NCBI GenBank assembly: GCA_902798825.1
Contig: CADBYI010000038.1
Span: forward strand, 1-47,134
DNA: 47,134 nucleotides
Source: an uncultured Eubacteriales bacterium
GTDB taxonomy: Bacteria > Bacillota > Clostridia > Christensenellales > CAG-138
Direction of reading: 5' to 3'
The notes below the pieces were generated by a model, which was not told the DNA's origin, searched no databases, and saw nothing but the letters and a program-made list of their open reading frames with translations. Positions 9,436 through 18,206 of the stretch are shown here, piece by piece. Position numbers and translations under genes: made by a program. Position 1 is the stretch's first letter. Each line of letters opens with the position of its first letter.

Positions 9436-11555
9436 ATGTCTCTCAACAAACGCAAATCCGGCGTGCAGGACGAGCCGGAACTGAAACCCAAGATCGAACG
9501 GGGCGAGTTCGACACGGTCTCCCAGGAGGAAGTGGACGAGATCATGAAGAACTACGACCCGGAAAGCAACGTCCGGGTCTGGCAGGGCGTGCCCCAGTAC
9601 GTCGTCAAATGTATCCTGGCGGCGTTCTCCGTCTACACCATCTATGTGACGTTGTTCGCCACCCTTCAGGACTTGGTCCGCATGCCCACCTTCGTGGGCT
9701 TCGGCATCCTGATGGGGTACCTGGTCTACCCCGCCAAAAAGGGCCGTCAGAAGATCAACCATATGCCCTGGTATGATATCCTCATCATGATCCTGGGCAC
9801 CCTGTCCTATCTCTATATTTCGCTGACCGTCAAGAGCCTGTTGATGAAGGGCATCAATTTGGCCTGGTATGAGTACGTCATCGGCGCCATCTGCGTGCTG
9901 TCCCTGGCTGAATTGTGCCGCCGCAGCGTGGGCATCCCCATCCTGTGCGTGGCGGGCTTCTTCCTGGCCTACGCCATCTACTTCTTCTCCAAGAAGGTGG
10001 GCTTGGAACGGGGGCTTTCACCTCCACCGGCGTCTTCACCACGCCCATCGACGTGTGCTCCAAGTATATCGCCGTGTTCATCATATTCGGCGCCTTCCTG
10101 GAGCGGACCGGCATCTCCGACTTCTTCATTCAGATGGCCAACTCCCTGGCGGGCTCCGCCAGCGGCGGCCCGGCCAAGGTGGCGGTCATCTCCTCCGCCC
10201 TCTGCGGCATGGTGTCCGGCTCCTCCGTGGGCAACACCGTGACCACCGGTTCCGTCACCATCCCCATGATGAAGAAGACCGGATATCGGCCGGAGTTCGC
10301 GGGCGCCGTGGAAGCGGCGGCCTCCACCGGCGGCCAGATCATGCCCCCGGTCATGGGCGCGGCGGCGTTCCTCATGATCGACTATGTGGGCGTGCCCTAC
10401 TCCAGCATCATCGTCCGGGCCATCCTGCCGGCCGCGCTGTACTTCCTGGGCATCTTCATAGCGGTCCATCTGGAAGCGAAGCGCACAGGGCTCCTGGGCA
10501 TCCCCAAGGACCAGCTGCCGGTGTTCAAGCAGCTGATCAAGAAGATATACCTGCTGCTCCCGCTGGTGGTGCTGGTGGTCATGGTTTCCACCAATTTGAG
10601 GACCATGGCCTTCTCCGCCGCCATGGCGATCCTGTTTGCCATCGTGGTGGCCAACATGGAGAGCAACCGAATCATCGGCACCGTGGGCTGCGTGGCCCTG
10701 CTTGCCTATATCTTCCTGCCCGTGTTCGCTAAGAACCTGCCTGCGGTGCTGCTCACCATCCTGGTGGTGGCGGGGCTTCTGTGCACCGCCGGCGGCACCG
10801 TCGTCAAGGGCGCCAAGATGAATCCGGGCATGTTCCTGGACGCCATGGCCAACGGCGGCAAGAGCTGCATCTCCATCATCGCGGCCTGCGGCATCGCCGG
10901 CTGCGTGGCGGGCTGCATCGCCATGACGGGTCTGGCCTCCCAGATCATCTCCTTCATCATCCGCATTGCAGGCGATCATCTGATCGTCGCCCTGTTCTTC
11001 ACCATGATCTGCTGCATCGTGCTGGGCATGGGCGTGCCCACCACGGCCAACTACTGCATCATGGCCTCCACCTGCGCCCCCATCCTCATTAAGATGGGCG
11101 TGCCCACCATCGCGGCCCACTTCTTCGTGTTCTACTTCGGCATCGTGGCGGACATCACCCCGCCCGTGGCCCTGGCCGCCTACGCCGGCTCCGCCATCGC
11201 CAAGTCCGATCCCATGAAGACGGGCGTCAACGCCACCCGACTCGCCATCGCGGCCTTCATCGTGCCCTATATCTTCGCCATGGATCCCACCATGATGTTC
11301 GTGGGCATCGAGCATTGGTATCAGGTGGTGCTGATCTGCATCACCTCCGTCATGGGCATCTACGGCGTGGCCTCTGGTCTGGCGGGCTTCACATTCACCG
11401 GCATGGCCTGGTACACCCGTATCCTGGCCGTCGGCGGCGGCCTGCTGCTGCTGGCACCCTCCACCTGGACGGATATCGCCGGTCTGGTCATCGTTGTCGG
11501 CGTCATCGCCTTCCAGTATCTGCTGTCCAAGAAAAAGCCCGCTGCGGCGGTATAA
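9436..11555 (+). pseudogene. TRAP transporter fused permease, frameshifted
   Basis: The gene encodes the fused small and large (DctQ/DctM-type, 4TM/12TM) permease of the TAXI TRAP system. It is read in two frames. From ATG 9436 (GGAGG 9 bases upstream) the frame gives a charged N terminus and the first membrane segments up to KKVGLERG. The continuation TSTGVFTTPIDVCSKYIAVF, then ASTGGQIMPPVMGAAAFLM and GMGVPTTANYCIMA, lies in another frame from about 10016 to the stop at 11553-11555. The break coincides with a run of five G at 10010-10014. One extra G restores a single 706-residue protein, normal for the family, reading LERGAFTSTGVFTT across the junction. It could be a true inactivating deletion or a homopolymer error in the assembly. 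Confidence 0.85.
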
Positions 11556-11572
11556 AACAACAACGCATATGG

Positions 11573-11612
11573 GGAGGCGCGGCCATGGCCGCGCCTCCTC
11601 CTTGTATTTTTC
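11573..11612 (+). terminator. Perfect 26-base palindromic terminator after the TRAP operon
   Basis: Bases 11573-11598 are a perfect palindrome (half-site GGAGGCGCGGCCA) followed by TCCTTGTATTTTT. The T-rich tail also contains the -35 box of the next gene's promoter. Confidence 0.85.
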
Positions 11613-11630
11613 TCGCATCAATGCTATATT
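11602..11630 (+). promoter_or_regulatory. Promoter of the epimerase gene
   Basis: TTGTAT (11602-11607) and TATATT (11625-11630) are separated by 17 bp. The -35 box is embedded in the T tract of the preceding terminator, and the ATG is 30 bp further on. Confidence 0.7.
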
Positions 11631-11660
11631 GTCTGTATCAATGGGATCGGGAGGCACGCC

Positions 11661-12641
11661 ATGAGCAACTATATCCTGACCGGAGGCGCGGGACATGTAG
11701 GCGCGGCGGTAATCCGGGCGCTGCTGCAACGGGGCGAGCGGGTCCGGGCCCTGCTGCTGCCGGGCCAGGCGCCGAAGGTGGCGGACGCCGCTGTGGAGTA
11801 TGTGGAAGGGGACGTGTGCCGACCGGAGACCCTGGCGCCGCTGTTTCGGGAGAGCGAAGGCGCGGTGGTGATCCATACGGCGGCTCTCATCTCCATCGCC
11901 CGAAAGGTGGACGACCGGGTGCGCTTCGTGAACGTGGAGGGCACTCAAAACGTGCTGGCCCTCTGCCGGGAGGCCAGGGTGAAGCGGCTGATCCACGTGT
12001 GTTCCTCCCATGCCATCCCGGAGCTGCCTCGGGGGCAGGTCCAGCGGGAGATAGACGACTATGACCCCGACCGGGTGGAAGGATGCTACGCCAAGACCAA
12101 GGCGGAGGCGGCCCGGGCGGTGGTGGTGGCGGCCCGGCAAGGGCTGGATGCGGTGCTGGTGCTGCCCACAGGTATCCTGGGCCCCGGGGATAAGGGCGGC
12201 AACCACCTGCTTCAAATGGTGATCCAGTATATGCAGGGGAAACTCCCCGCCTATGTAAAGGGCGGGTATGATTTCGTGGACGTGCGGGATGTGGCGGAGG
12301 GGTGTCTGCTGGCGACGGAGAAGGGCCGGACCGGGGAGAGCTATTTGCTGAACGGGGCATACCTTTCCCTGCGGGAGTTGCTTGGCGAGGTCGGTCAGCT
12401 TGCCAGATTAAAACCCATACCGGAGCTGCCCCTGTTCCTGGGCAAGGCGGTGGTGCCCTTTGTGGAGATGGCCGCCAAGGCGACCCATCGGCGGCCCCTG
12501 TACACCGAATACGCCCTGCGCGTGGTGGGGTCCAACGCCCTCTACTCCCATGAGAAGGCCACGGCGGAGCTGGGCTATATGCCTCGCCCCATGAGCGAAA
12601 CGATCCGGGACATGGTGGCCTGGCTGCAGGAGAATCTGTAG
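11661..12641 (+). CDS. NAD-dependent epimerase/dehydratase family protein (extended SDR)
   Basis: This 326-residue protein has the extended short-chain dehydrogenase fold. The Rossmann nucleotide-binding motif TGGAGHVG lies at residues 7-14, the catalytic pair YAKTK at Tyr143 and Lys147, and a Ser-rich strand VCSSHAIPE at 113-121. Family members oxidise or epimerise nucleotide sugars, or reduce dihydroflavonol-like substrates; the substrate here is not readable. ATG 11661 follows GGGAGGCACGCC. It is a single-gene unit with its own promoter and a terminator shared with the convergent phosphoglucomutase. Confidence 0.88.
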   Translation: MSNYILTGGAGHVGAAVIRALLQRGERVRALLLPGQAPKVADAAVEYVEGDVCRPETLAPLFRESEGAVVIHTAALISIARKVDDRVRFVNVEGTQNVLALCREARVKRLIHVCSSHAIPELPRGQVQREIDDYDPDRVEGCYAKTKAEAARAVVVAARQGLDAVLVLPTGILGPGDKGGNHLLQMVIQYMQGKLPAYVKGGYDFVDVRDVAEGCLLATEKGRTGESYLLNGAYLSLRELLGEVGQLARLKPIPELPLFLGKAVVPFVEMAAKATHRRPLYTEYALRVVGSNALYSHEKATAELGYMPRPMSETIRDMVAWLQENL

Positions 12642-12665
12642 AGCGAAACCATAGGGACCATAAGA

Positions 12666-12705
12666 AGAGGGCGTGCGCTCGGGTGAACGCACGCCCTCTT
12701 TTTTT
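12666..12705 (+). terminator. Terminator between convergent genes
   Basis: A 12 bp perfect stem (AGAGGGCGTGCG and its complement), loop of 10, then a T run at 12699-12705. A-rich bases on the left side could make it work weakly for the minus strand too. Confidence 0.9.
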
Positions 12706-12725
12706 GATCTTTCAAACAGAAGGGG

Positions 12726-14426
12726 TTATGCCAGGTACGGCTTCAACAGCTCGTCCATGGCCGCAGCCAGGGCGGAGAGCTTCTTATCCGCATCCGCGTC
12801 GGAATCGCCCCGGACGCCGGAGTAGATCTTCAGCTTGGGCTCGGTGCCGGAGGGCCGGGCGATGGCCCAGCTGCCGTCGGCCAGGGTCCAGCGCAGCACG
12901 TTGCTCTTGGGCAGGCCCGTGGCGGCGGGATCGTTGTAGTCCACGTATTTCACCACAGCCTGGCCGCCGATGCTGGCGGGCGGGTTCGCCTGAAGCTGCC
13001 GCATGGCGGACTGGATCTTTTCGATACCGGCCTTCCCCTCCAGGGTGTAGGACACGGTCTTCTCCTTATAGTAACCGTAGGTCTGGTAGATCTTCTGGAG
13101 CACGTCGTATAGGGTCAGGCCCTGCTCCTTGAACAGGGTGCAGCCCTCGGCCACCAGCATGGCGGCGCAGATGGCGTCCTTGTCCCGGGAGAAGCCGCCG
13201 GCCAGGAAGCCGAAGCTCTCTTCAAAGCCGAAAAGGAAGGTGTGCTCATGCTTGGCCTCGCACTCCGCGATCTGCTCGGAGATGAAGCGGAAGCCGGTCA
13301 AAACCTCCCGTATCTCCACGCCGAAGGAGGCCGAGATCGCGTCGGCCAGGGGGGTGGACACCAGGGAACGGACCACCAGTCCGTTCTTGGGCAACAGCCC
13401 CGCCTCCTTCTTGGCGGTGAGCAGGCAGTAGAGCAGGATGGAGCCGATCTGGTTCCCGGTGAGCACGGCCCATTCCCCGTCGTTCTTGCGGACGGCCACG
13501 CCCAGCCGGTCGGAATCGGGGTCGGTGCCGATGATCACGTCCGCTTTCTTCTCCTCGGCCAGCTTGAACGCCAGGGTGAAGGCGTTGGGGTCCTCGGGGT
13601 TGGGGGCCTTGACCGTGGGGAAGCTCCCGTCGGGCTTGGTCTGCTCGGGCACGGGGAACACGTTCTTCATGCCGATGCGGTCGAGGACCGTGGTCACGGG
13701 CACATAGCCGGAGCCGTGGAGAGGCGTGTAGACCATGGTCACGTTCTTCCCCTTCTCCTGCAGGAGCTGGGGCTGCTGCAGCAGGGACATGGTGGCGGCG
13801 TAGTAGGCCTCGTCCACCTCCTTGCCGATGAGCTCGATGGTGCCGGTAGAGAGGCCCTGTTCATAGGGCATATAGCAGGTTTGGAACCCCTCCACCTCCC
13901 GGATGCGGGCGGTGATGGCGTCGGCCTCCACCGGGTCCACCTGGCCGCCGGTGGTCCAGTAGACCTTGTAACCGTTGTACTTGGGCGGGTTGTGGCTGGC
14001 GGTGATGACCACGCCGGCGCTGCAATGGAGGTGCAGCACCGTGAAGGACAGCTGGGGCACGGAGTGAAGGGTGCTGTAGAGGTACACATGGATGCCGTGG
14101 CCCGCCAGCACGCAGGCGGTCTCCCTGGCGAACACGTCGGAGAAGTTCCGGGAGTCGTAGGCGATGGCTACCGTGGCCCCCTCAGGGAACCGGGCCTTCA
14201 GATGCCGGGCCAAGCCCTCCGTGGCCTTGCGCACGTTGTAGATGTTCATCCGGTTGTCCCCGGCGCCCAGCACGCCCCTGAGGCCCGCCGTGCCGAAGGA
14301 CAGCTCCTGATAAAACCGATCCTCGATCTCCACCGCATCCCCCGCGATGGCCCTGAGCTCTGCCTTGGTGCTTTCGTCCACGTCGGGACTGTTCAGCCAA
14401 TACTCATACCGTTCCTGTGCGTTCAT
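12726..14426 (-). CDS. pgcA: Phosphoglucomutase/phosphomannomutase (alpha-D-phosphohexomutase)
   Basis: This 566-residue enzyme interconverts hexose-1- and hexose-6-phosphates, feeding UDP-glucose and cell envelope sugars. It shows the four family signatures in order: the N-terminal FGTAGLRGVLGAGDNRMN, the phosphoserine loop TASHNPPKYNGYK (Ser144), the metal-binding loop GTDPDSDRLGVAV, and the phosphate-binding RPSGTEPKLKIY. The length and FGTAGLRG start match the long Bacillus PgcA type rather than GlmM. Its ATG overlaps the stop of the upstream pseudouridine synthase (ATGA), so it is the last gene of a three-gene operon. The PgcA symbol rests on family type, not on demonstrated substrate. 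Confidence 0.92.
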   Translation of the reverse strand: MNAQERYEYWLNSPDVDESTKAELRAIAGDAVEIEDRFYQELSFGTAGLRGVLGAGDNRMNIYNVRKATEGLARHLKARFPEGATVAIAYDSRNFSDVFARETACVLAGHGIHVYLYSTLHSVPQLSFTVLHLHCSAGVVITASHNPPKYNGYKVYWTTGGQVDPVEADAITARIREVEGFQTCYMPYEQGLSTGTIELIGKEVDEAYYAATMSLLQQPQLLQEKGKNVTMVYTPLHGSGYVPVTTVLDRIGMKNVFPVPEQTKPDGSFPTVKAPNPEDPNAFTLAFKLAEEKKADVIIGTDPDSDRLGVAVRKNDGEWAVLTGNQIGSILLYCLLTAKKEAGLLPKNGLVVRSLVSTPLADAISASFGVEIREVLTGFRFISEQIAECEAKHEHTFLFGFEESFGFLAGGFSRDKDAICAAMLVAEGCTLFKEQGLTLYDVLQKIYQTYGYYKEKTVSYTLEGKAGIEKIQSAMRQLQANPPASIGGQAVVKYVDYNDPAATGLPKSNVLRWTLADGSWAIARPSGTEPKLKIYSGVRGDSDADADKKLSALAAAMDELLKPYLA

Positions 14427-15724
14427 AGGTCCTCCTTGATGATTTCGTTTATATTCAATTCCCGTGTGCTTTCAAAGGTCTTGCCCGAGACGGTGAGACG
14501 CTTGGCGAGAAGCAGCTGTTGCCGCTGCCGATAGCGCCGGTTGGCCTCCCGGTCCCCATACTTGTCGTCCCCCAGCACGGGGCAGCCCAGGGACGCCATC
14601 TGGACCCGTATCTGGTGGGTGCGGCCGGTGAAAAGCTGTATCTCGGCTCGGCTCAGCCCCCCGCGGGTCTCCACGATCCGGTAGCTAAGCTCCATCTTCA
14701 GGGCCCCCGGCGTGCCCTGGGGCACCAGGCGCATGAAGGATCGCGCCTCGTCCTTGAGCCCGTAGTGGACCAGGGTCCCCGTCCGCTGCGCGGGGGTCCC
14801 CACCAGGATGGCCTCGTAGACCTTCCCGGTTTCGTGGCGGGCGAAGGCATCCAAAAGCCGTTCCTCCGCTGCCTCGGTCCTGGCCAAAACCACCAGGCCC
14901 ATGGTGTTGGCATCCAGCCGGTGGACCGGATAGAGGGGCGAAGTGATGGCGGAAAGCTCCGAAAGAAGGTCCGTCTCCACCTCCGTGCCCGGGGCCTTGT
15001 CCACGATCAGCATATCCTCGTCCTCATAGACGGCGGAGCAGGCCCGAAAGGCGGGCAGATACTTCACCGCCGTGGGGAATTCCGAAAAGGGCGGCAGAGC
15101 GTAAAAGGTCATGGGCTCCTTCAGCGTGGGGTGGGCGATGGTCAGGGCATAGGCCCAGAGCCGTATCTGGTCCCCCACCCGGGCGTCCGGGTTGTACCGC
15201 TGGTCCCCCTTGAGAGGGAAGCCGCTGTGACTCAGCTGGACCCGTATCTGGTGGGGTCGCCCGGTTTGCAGCTCCACATCCAGGAGGGACAGCCCCGCTC
15301 CCCGCGCCAGGGTCCGAAAGCTCAGGCGGGCCAGCTTCGCCCCGGGGGTCCCCTCCTTCACCACGGAGGTGGTGTTGGTGCCCTCGTTTTTCAGCAGCCA
15401 ATCGGAGAGCCGCCCCGCCCCGGGGGCGCTGCCCGCCACGACGGCGGCGTAGCGCTTCTGGGCTCTGTGGGCGGAAAACTGCTCGGTGAGCCGGGCGGCG
15501 GCCTTGCTGGTCCGGGCGAAGACCAGGACGCCCCCCACGGGCCGGTCCAGCCGGTGGACCAAACCGAGATACACCGCCCCGGGCTTTTGATACTTCTCCT
15601 TGATATACTCCTTGCAGGCGGTCAGCAGGTCCTCGTCCCCGGAGGCGTCGGCCTGGACGGGCACGTTGGCGGGCTTTTCCACCACCAGCAGGTGGTTGTC
15701 CTCATACAATACGCGGATATCCAT
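14423..15724 (-). CDS. Tandem-domain RluA-type pseudouridine synthase
   Basis: This 433-residue protein contains two complete RluA-family pseudouridine synthase domains in one chain. Domain 1 has LVHRLDRPVGGVLVFART (catalytic Asp60) and TGRPHQIRVQLS. Domain 2, starting near residue 230, has PVHRLDANTMGLVVLART (Asp271) and TGRTHQIRVQMASLGCPVLGDDKYG. Neither has an S4 RNA-binding domain. RluA enzymes isomerise uridine in rRNA or tRNA. Single-domain forms of about 220-300 residues are the norm, so this looks like a fusion of two genes or an internal duplication with divergence; the two halves are not close copies. The gene starts 3 bp after the methyltransferase stop, and its stop overlaps the phosphoglucomutase start. 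Confidence 0.9.
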   Translation of the reverse strand: MDIRVLYEDNHLLVVEKPANVPVQADASGDEDLLTACKEYIKEKYQKPGAVYLGLVHRLDRPVGGVLVFARTSKAAARLTEQFSAHRAQKRYAAVVAGSAPGAGRLSDWLLKNEGTNTTSVVKEGTPGAKLARLSFRTLARGAGLSLLDVELQTGRPHQIRVQLSHSGFPLKGDQRYNPDARVGDQIRLWAYALTIAHPTLKEPMTFYALPPFSEFPTAVKYLPAFRACSAVYEDEDMLIVDKAPGTEVETDLLSELSAITSPLYPVHRLDANTMGLVVLARTEAAEERLLDAFARHETGKVYEAILVGTPAQRTGTLVHYGLKDEARSFMRLVPQGTPGALKMELSYRIVETRGGLSRAEIQLFTGRTHQIRVQMASLGCPVLGDDKYGDREANRRYRQRQQLLLAKRLTVSGKTFESTRELNINEIIKEDL

Positions 15725-15727
15725 AGC

Positions 15728-16582
15728 TTAGGGGACCCATCTTCCGGTGGCGCCGCAGGGCAAAACCAGGTTGCCCCGGCGGATGGGCAGGCCCACCTCC
15801 TGAGCTTCGGCGTGACCGCCGGGCAGGGCCACCGTCAGCACGTTCTTCAGCACGCTGGGAGCCAGGCCCGTGGTGTAGCTGTTGATGAGGAAGAAGCAGG
15901 GAGCGTCCGACAACAGGAGCTTGGCGCACTCGCTGACCAGCTCGAACAGGCCCGCTTCGATCTTCCACATTTCGCCGCCGGGTCCCCGGCCATAGCTGGG
16001 CGGGTCCATAAGGATGCCCTCGTACCGGTTGCCCCTTCGCTGCTCCCGGCGGACGAACTTCAGACAGTCGTCCACGATGTAGCGGATGGGGGCGTCGGCC
16101 AGACCCGAGGCCGCGGCGTTGTCCTTGGCCCAGGCCACCATGCCCTTGGCGGCGTCCACGTGGACCACCTGGGCCCCGGCCTTGGCGCAGGCGCAAGTGG
16201 CGCCGCCGGTGTAGGCGAACAGATTCAGCACCCGGGGCTGCCGGCCCTGGGCCTTTTTCCAATCGGCGAGCCGGTCGCTCATAAAGTCCCAGTTCACCGC
16301 CTGCTCCGGGAACAGGCCCGTGTGCTTGAAGCCCGTGGGCCGGACCACGAAGGTGAGGTCCCTGTAGCGGATGAGCCAGCTTTCCGGCAGCTCCTTCTGA
16401 AACTCCCAGTGACCGCCGCCGCTTTGGGAGCGGAAGTAGACGGCGTCCGCCCTGTGCTCATCCATGGGCCACACGGCCTGGGGATCGGGCCGAAGCAGGG
16501 TGAACCTGCCCCAGCGCTCCAGCTTGTCGCCGTTGCCCGCGTCCAATATCTCAAAATCCTGCCAACCGTCGGCTAAATACAT
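15728..16582 (-). CDS. Class I SAM-dependent rRNA-type methyltransferase (RlmI/RlmK-like)
   Basis: This 284-residue methyltransferase has SAM-binding motif I, VLNLFAYTGGAT (residues 118-129), followed by VVHVDAAKGMVAWAKDNAAASG, and the catalytic-type motif LMDPPSYGRG (191-200). This layout matches the catalytic part of the RlmI/RlmK 23S rRNA cytosine/guanine methyltransferases. The N-terminal PUA domain of RlmI is missing. The start is set at 16582, because AAGGCGG lies 6 bp upstream of it on the minus strand; an alternative ATG at 16603 falls within about 5 bases of the expected transcription start. It is the first gene of an operon of RNA modification plus phosphoglucomutase genes. Confidence 0.85.
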   Translation of the reverse strand: MYLADGWQDFEILDAGNGDKLERWGRFTLLRPDPQAVWPMDEHRADAVYFRSQSGGGHWEFQKELPESWLIRYRDLTFVVRPTGFKHTGLFPEQAVNWDFMSDRLADWKKAQGRQPRVLNLFAYTGGATCACAKAGAQVVHVDAAKGMVAWAKDNAAASGLADAPIRYIVDDCLKFVRREQRRGNRYEGILMDPPSYGRGPGGEMWKIEAGLFELVSECAKLLLSDAPCFFLINSYTTGLAPSVLKNVLTVALPGGHAEAQEVGLPIRRGNLVLPCGATGRWVP

Positions 16583-16613
16583 ACCTGTCCGCCTTTTTGC
16601 CATTGATATGGTC

Positions 16614-16642
16614 AGTATATCATAGTTTTTCGCCGGTGGGAA
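16614..16642 (-). promoter_or_regulatory. Promoter of the methyltransferase operon
   Basis: On the minus strand TTCCCA (16637-16642) and TATACT (16614-16619) are 17 bp apart with TGA before the -10 box (extended -10). Confidence 0.6.
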
Positions 16643-16675
16643 TAGAAAAACGGGAAAGACCGCCCAAGGAGGCAA

Positions 16676-16709
16676 GAAAAAAGGGACCGTCGTTGGGGAC
16701 GATCCCTTT
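16676..16709 (-). terminator. Intrinsic terminator after murA
   Basis: On the minus strand an AAAGGGATCGTC/GACGGTCCCTTT stem with a short loop runs into six T. It separates murA from the next operon's promoter 35 bp further on. Confidence 0.85.
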
Positions 16710-16718
16710 CCCTTTGGC

Positions 16719-18036
16719 TTAGTCCTCTTCCTCTATTCGGGTGATGCTGGCGCCCAAGGCGTTGAACTTGTGCTCCAGATGCTCGTAGCCTCGGTCGATG
16801 TACTCGACACCCCGGACCTTGGTCTCCCCCGAGGCGGAAAGCCCCGCCACGATGAGGGCGGCGCCGGCCCGAAGGTCCGTGGCATGGATGTCCGCGCCCC
16901 GCAGGCCTTCCACGCTGCGGATGCGGGCGGTGCGCTTGCTGACGCTGATGGAGGCGCCCATCTTCCGAAGCTCCTTCACGTGGTTGAACCGGTTTTCGAA
17001 GATGTTCTCCACCACCGTGGAGTTGGAGGTGGCGGTGGCCAGATACGCCATCATGGGCTGCTGCAGATCCGTTGGGAAGCCGGGATAGACGGCGGTCTTG
17101 ATGTTGACGCCCCGGGGCCGCCGGTCCATCTTCACCCGAAGATAGAATTCCCGCCCGTCGTCCCCCTCGATGAAGATAGAATTCCCGCCCGTCGTCCCCC
17201 TCGATGATCTGGGCGCCGCTTTCCAGGAGCTTAGCGGTGATGGCCTCCATATGGGTGGGGATCACGTTTTTGATGATTACGTCGCCCCGGGTGGCCGCGG
17301 CGGCGATCATATAGGTGCCGGTTTCGATCTGATCCGGGATCACGGCATAGCTGCAGCCGTGGAGCTTTTTGCGGCCCTGGATGCGGATCACGTCGGTGCC
17401 GGCGCCCTTGATGGAGGCGCCCATCATGTTGAGGAAGTTGGCCACGTCCACCACGTGGGGCTCCTTCGCCACGTTCTGGAGCACCGTCTGCCCCTCGGCC
17501 TTGCAGGCGGCCAGCATCAGATTGATGGTGGCGCCCACGGAGACCAGATCGAAGAAGATCTCCGCCCCGTGGAGCTTGGCGGCCTGGGCCCGGACCACGT
17601 TTCGGCTTTCGTCGATATACACGTTGGCACCCAGGGCCCGAAGACCCTTGATATGCTGGTCGATGGGCCGAGGACCGATGACGCAGCCCCCGGGCAGAGC
17701 CAGCTCCACCTCGCCGTAGGCCCCCAGCATGGCCCCCAACAGATAGTAGGAGGCCCGCATGGCGCTGATCTCCGGGAAGGTGGCGTCCACGGTGGTGATG
17801 GAGGTGGGGTCGATCCGCAGGCAGTCGCCCCGGGTGAAGTCCACCTGGGCCCCCATGCGGGACAGGATATGCTTCAGGGTCTGCACGTCCTGGATGGACG
17901 GCAGATTTTCCAAGATACAGCACTGCCCGGCCAGGATCGCCGCCGGGATGATGGCCACCGCCGCGTTCTTCGCGCCGCTGATGGTCACGGTCCCCTCCAG
18001 CCGCCGACCGCCCTGGATGCTGTAGTATTGATTCAT
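16719..18036 (-). pseudogene. murA: UDP-N-acetylglucosamine 1-carboxyvinyltransferase, broken by a 34 bp duplication
   Basis: MurA catalyses the first committed step of peptidoglycan synthesis, adding enolpyruvate to UDP-GlcNAc. The N-terminal part from ATG 18036 (GGAGG 6 bases upstream) has SGAKNAA (Lys23, Asn24) and the catalytic Cys118 in [11 protein letters not shown], the fosfomycin target. After about residue 277 the frame is lost at a perfect 34 bp tandem repeat (17139-17206). The C-terminal part continues in another frame with [22 protein letters not shown] and [24 protein letters not shown]. Removing one repeat copy gives one 427-residue MurA of normal length. Firmicutes often have two MurA paralogues, so loss of one could be tolerated. 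An assembly artefact is equally possible. Confidence 0.9.
17139..17206. repeat. Perfect 34 bp tandem duplication inside murA
   Basis: Copy 1 is 17139-17172 and copy 2 is 17173-17206. They are identical and directly adjacent, starting AAGATAGAATTCCCGCCC. Because 34 is not a multiple of three, the duplication shifts the murA frame. Confidence 0.97.
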
Positions 18037-18073
18037 AGAGAACCTCCGAAAAACTGGGCTCAAATCTTTTTTT

Positions 18074-18102
18074 ACTATACCGGTTTTTCGACGTTTTGTC
18101 AA
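18074..18102 (-). promoter_or_regulatory. Promoter of murA
   Basis: On the minus strand a perfect TTGACA (18097-18102) and TATAGT (18074-18079) are 17 bp apart, 37 bp before the murA ATG. Confidence 0.85.
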
Positions 18103-18143
18103 TTCGGCGCAAGGGGCAGAGGGCCGGGGCGGCAGATACCCTA

Positions 18144-18178
18144 TTGACAGGACGAAAAACGTTTGATAAAATATATTT
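18144..18178 (+). promoter_or_regulatory. Promoter of the ohrR-gpx operon with AT-rich palindromes
   Basis: A perfect TTGACA (18144-18149) and TAAAAT (18167-18172) are 17 bp apart. The spacer holds the palindrome AAACGTTT (18157-18164), and the -10 box overlaps AAATATATTT (18169-18178). Both are plausible autoregulatory sites for the OhrR-like protein encoded next, whose family binds AT-rich palindromes. It diverges from the murA promoter about 40 bp away. Confidence 0.7.
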
Positions 18179-18206
18179 GTATAAAATGAAACGGACGGTG
18201 AAGACC

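Noticed and set aside
10001..10020. Programmed -1 frameshifting in the TRAP permease
   Set aside because: The site is not a standard slippery heptamer with a downstream pseudoknot that I can see, and TRAP permeases are not known to use recoding. A one-base change in a G run is simpler.
9978..12215. Very long antisense open frames, such as 9978-12215, 5743-7971, 14519-16576 and 3174-4583
   Set aside because: They lie opposite well-supported conserved genes, give His/Gly/Val-rich products without domains, and are explained by the GC-rich third codon positions of the real genes.
18186..18206. ATG 18186 as the ohrR start
   Set aside because: It would lie only a few bases after the predicted transcription start and adds residues not typical of the family.
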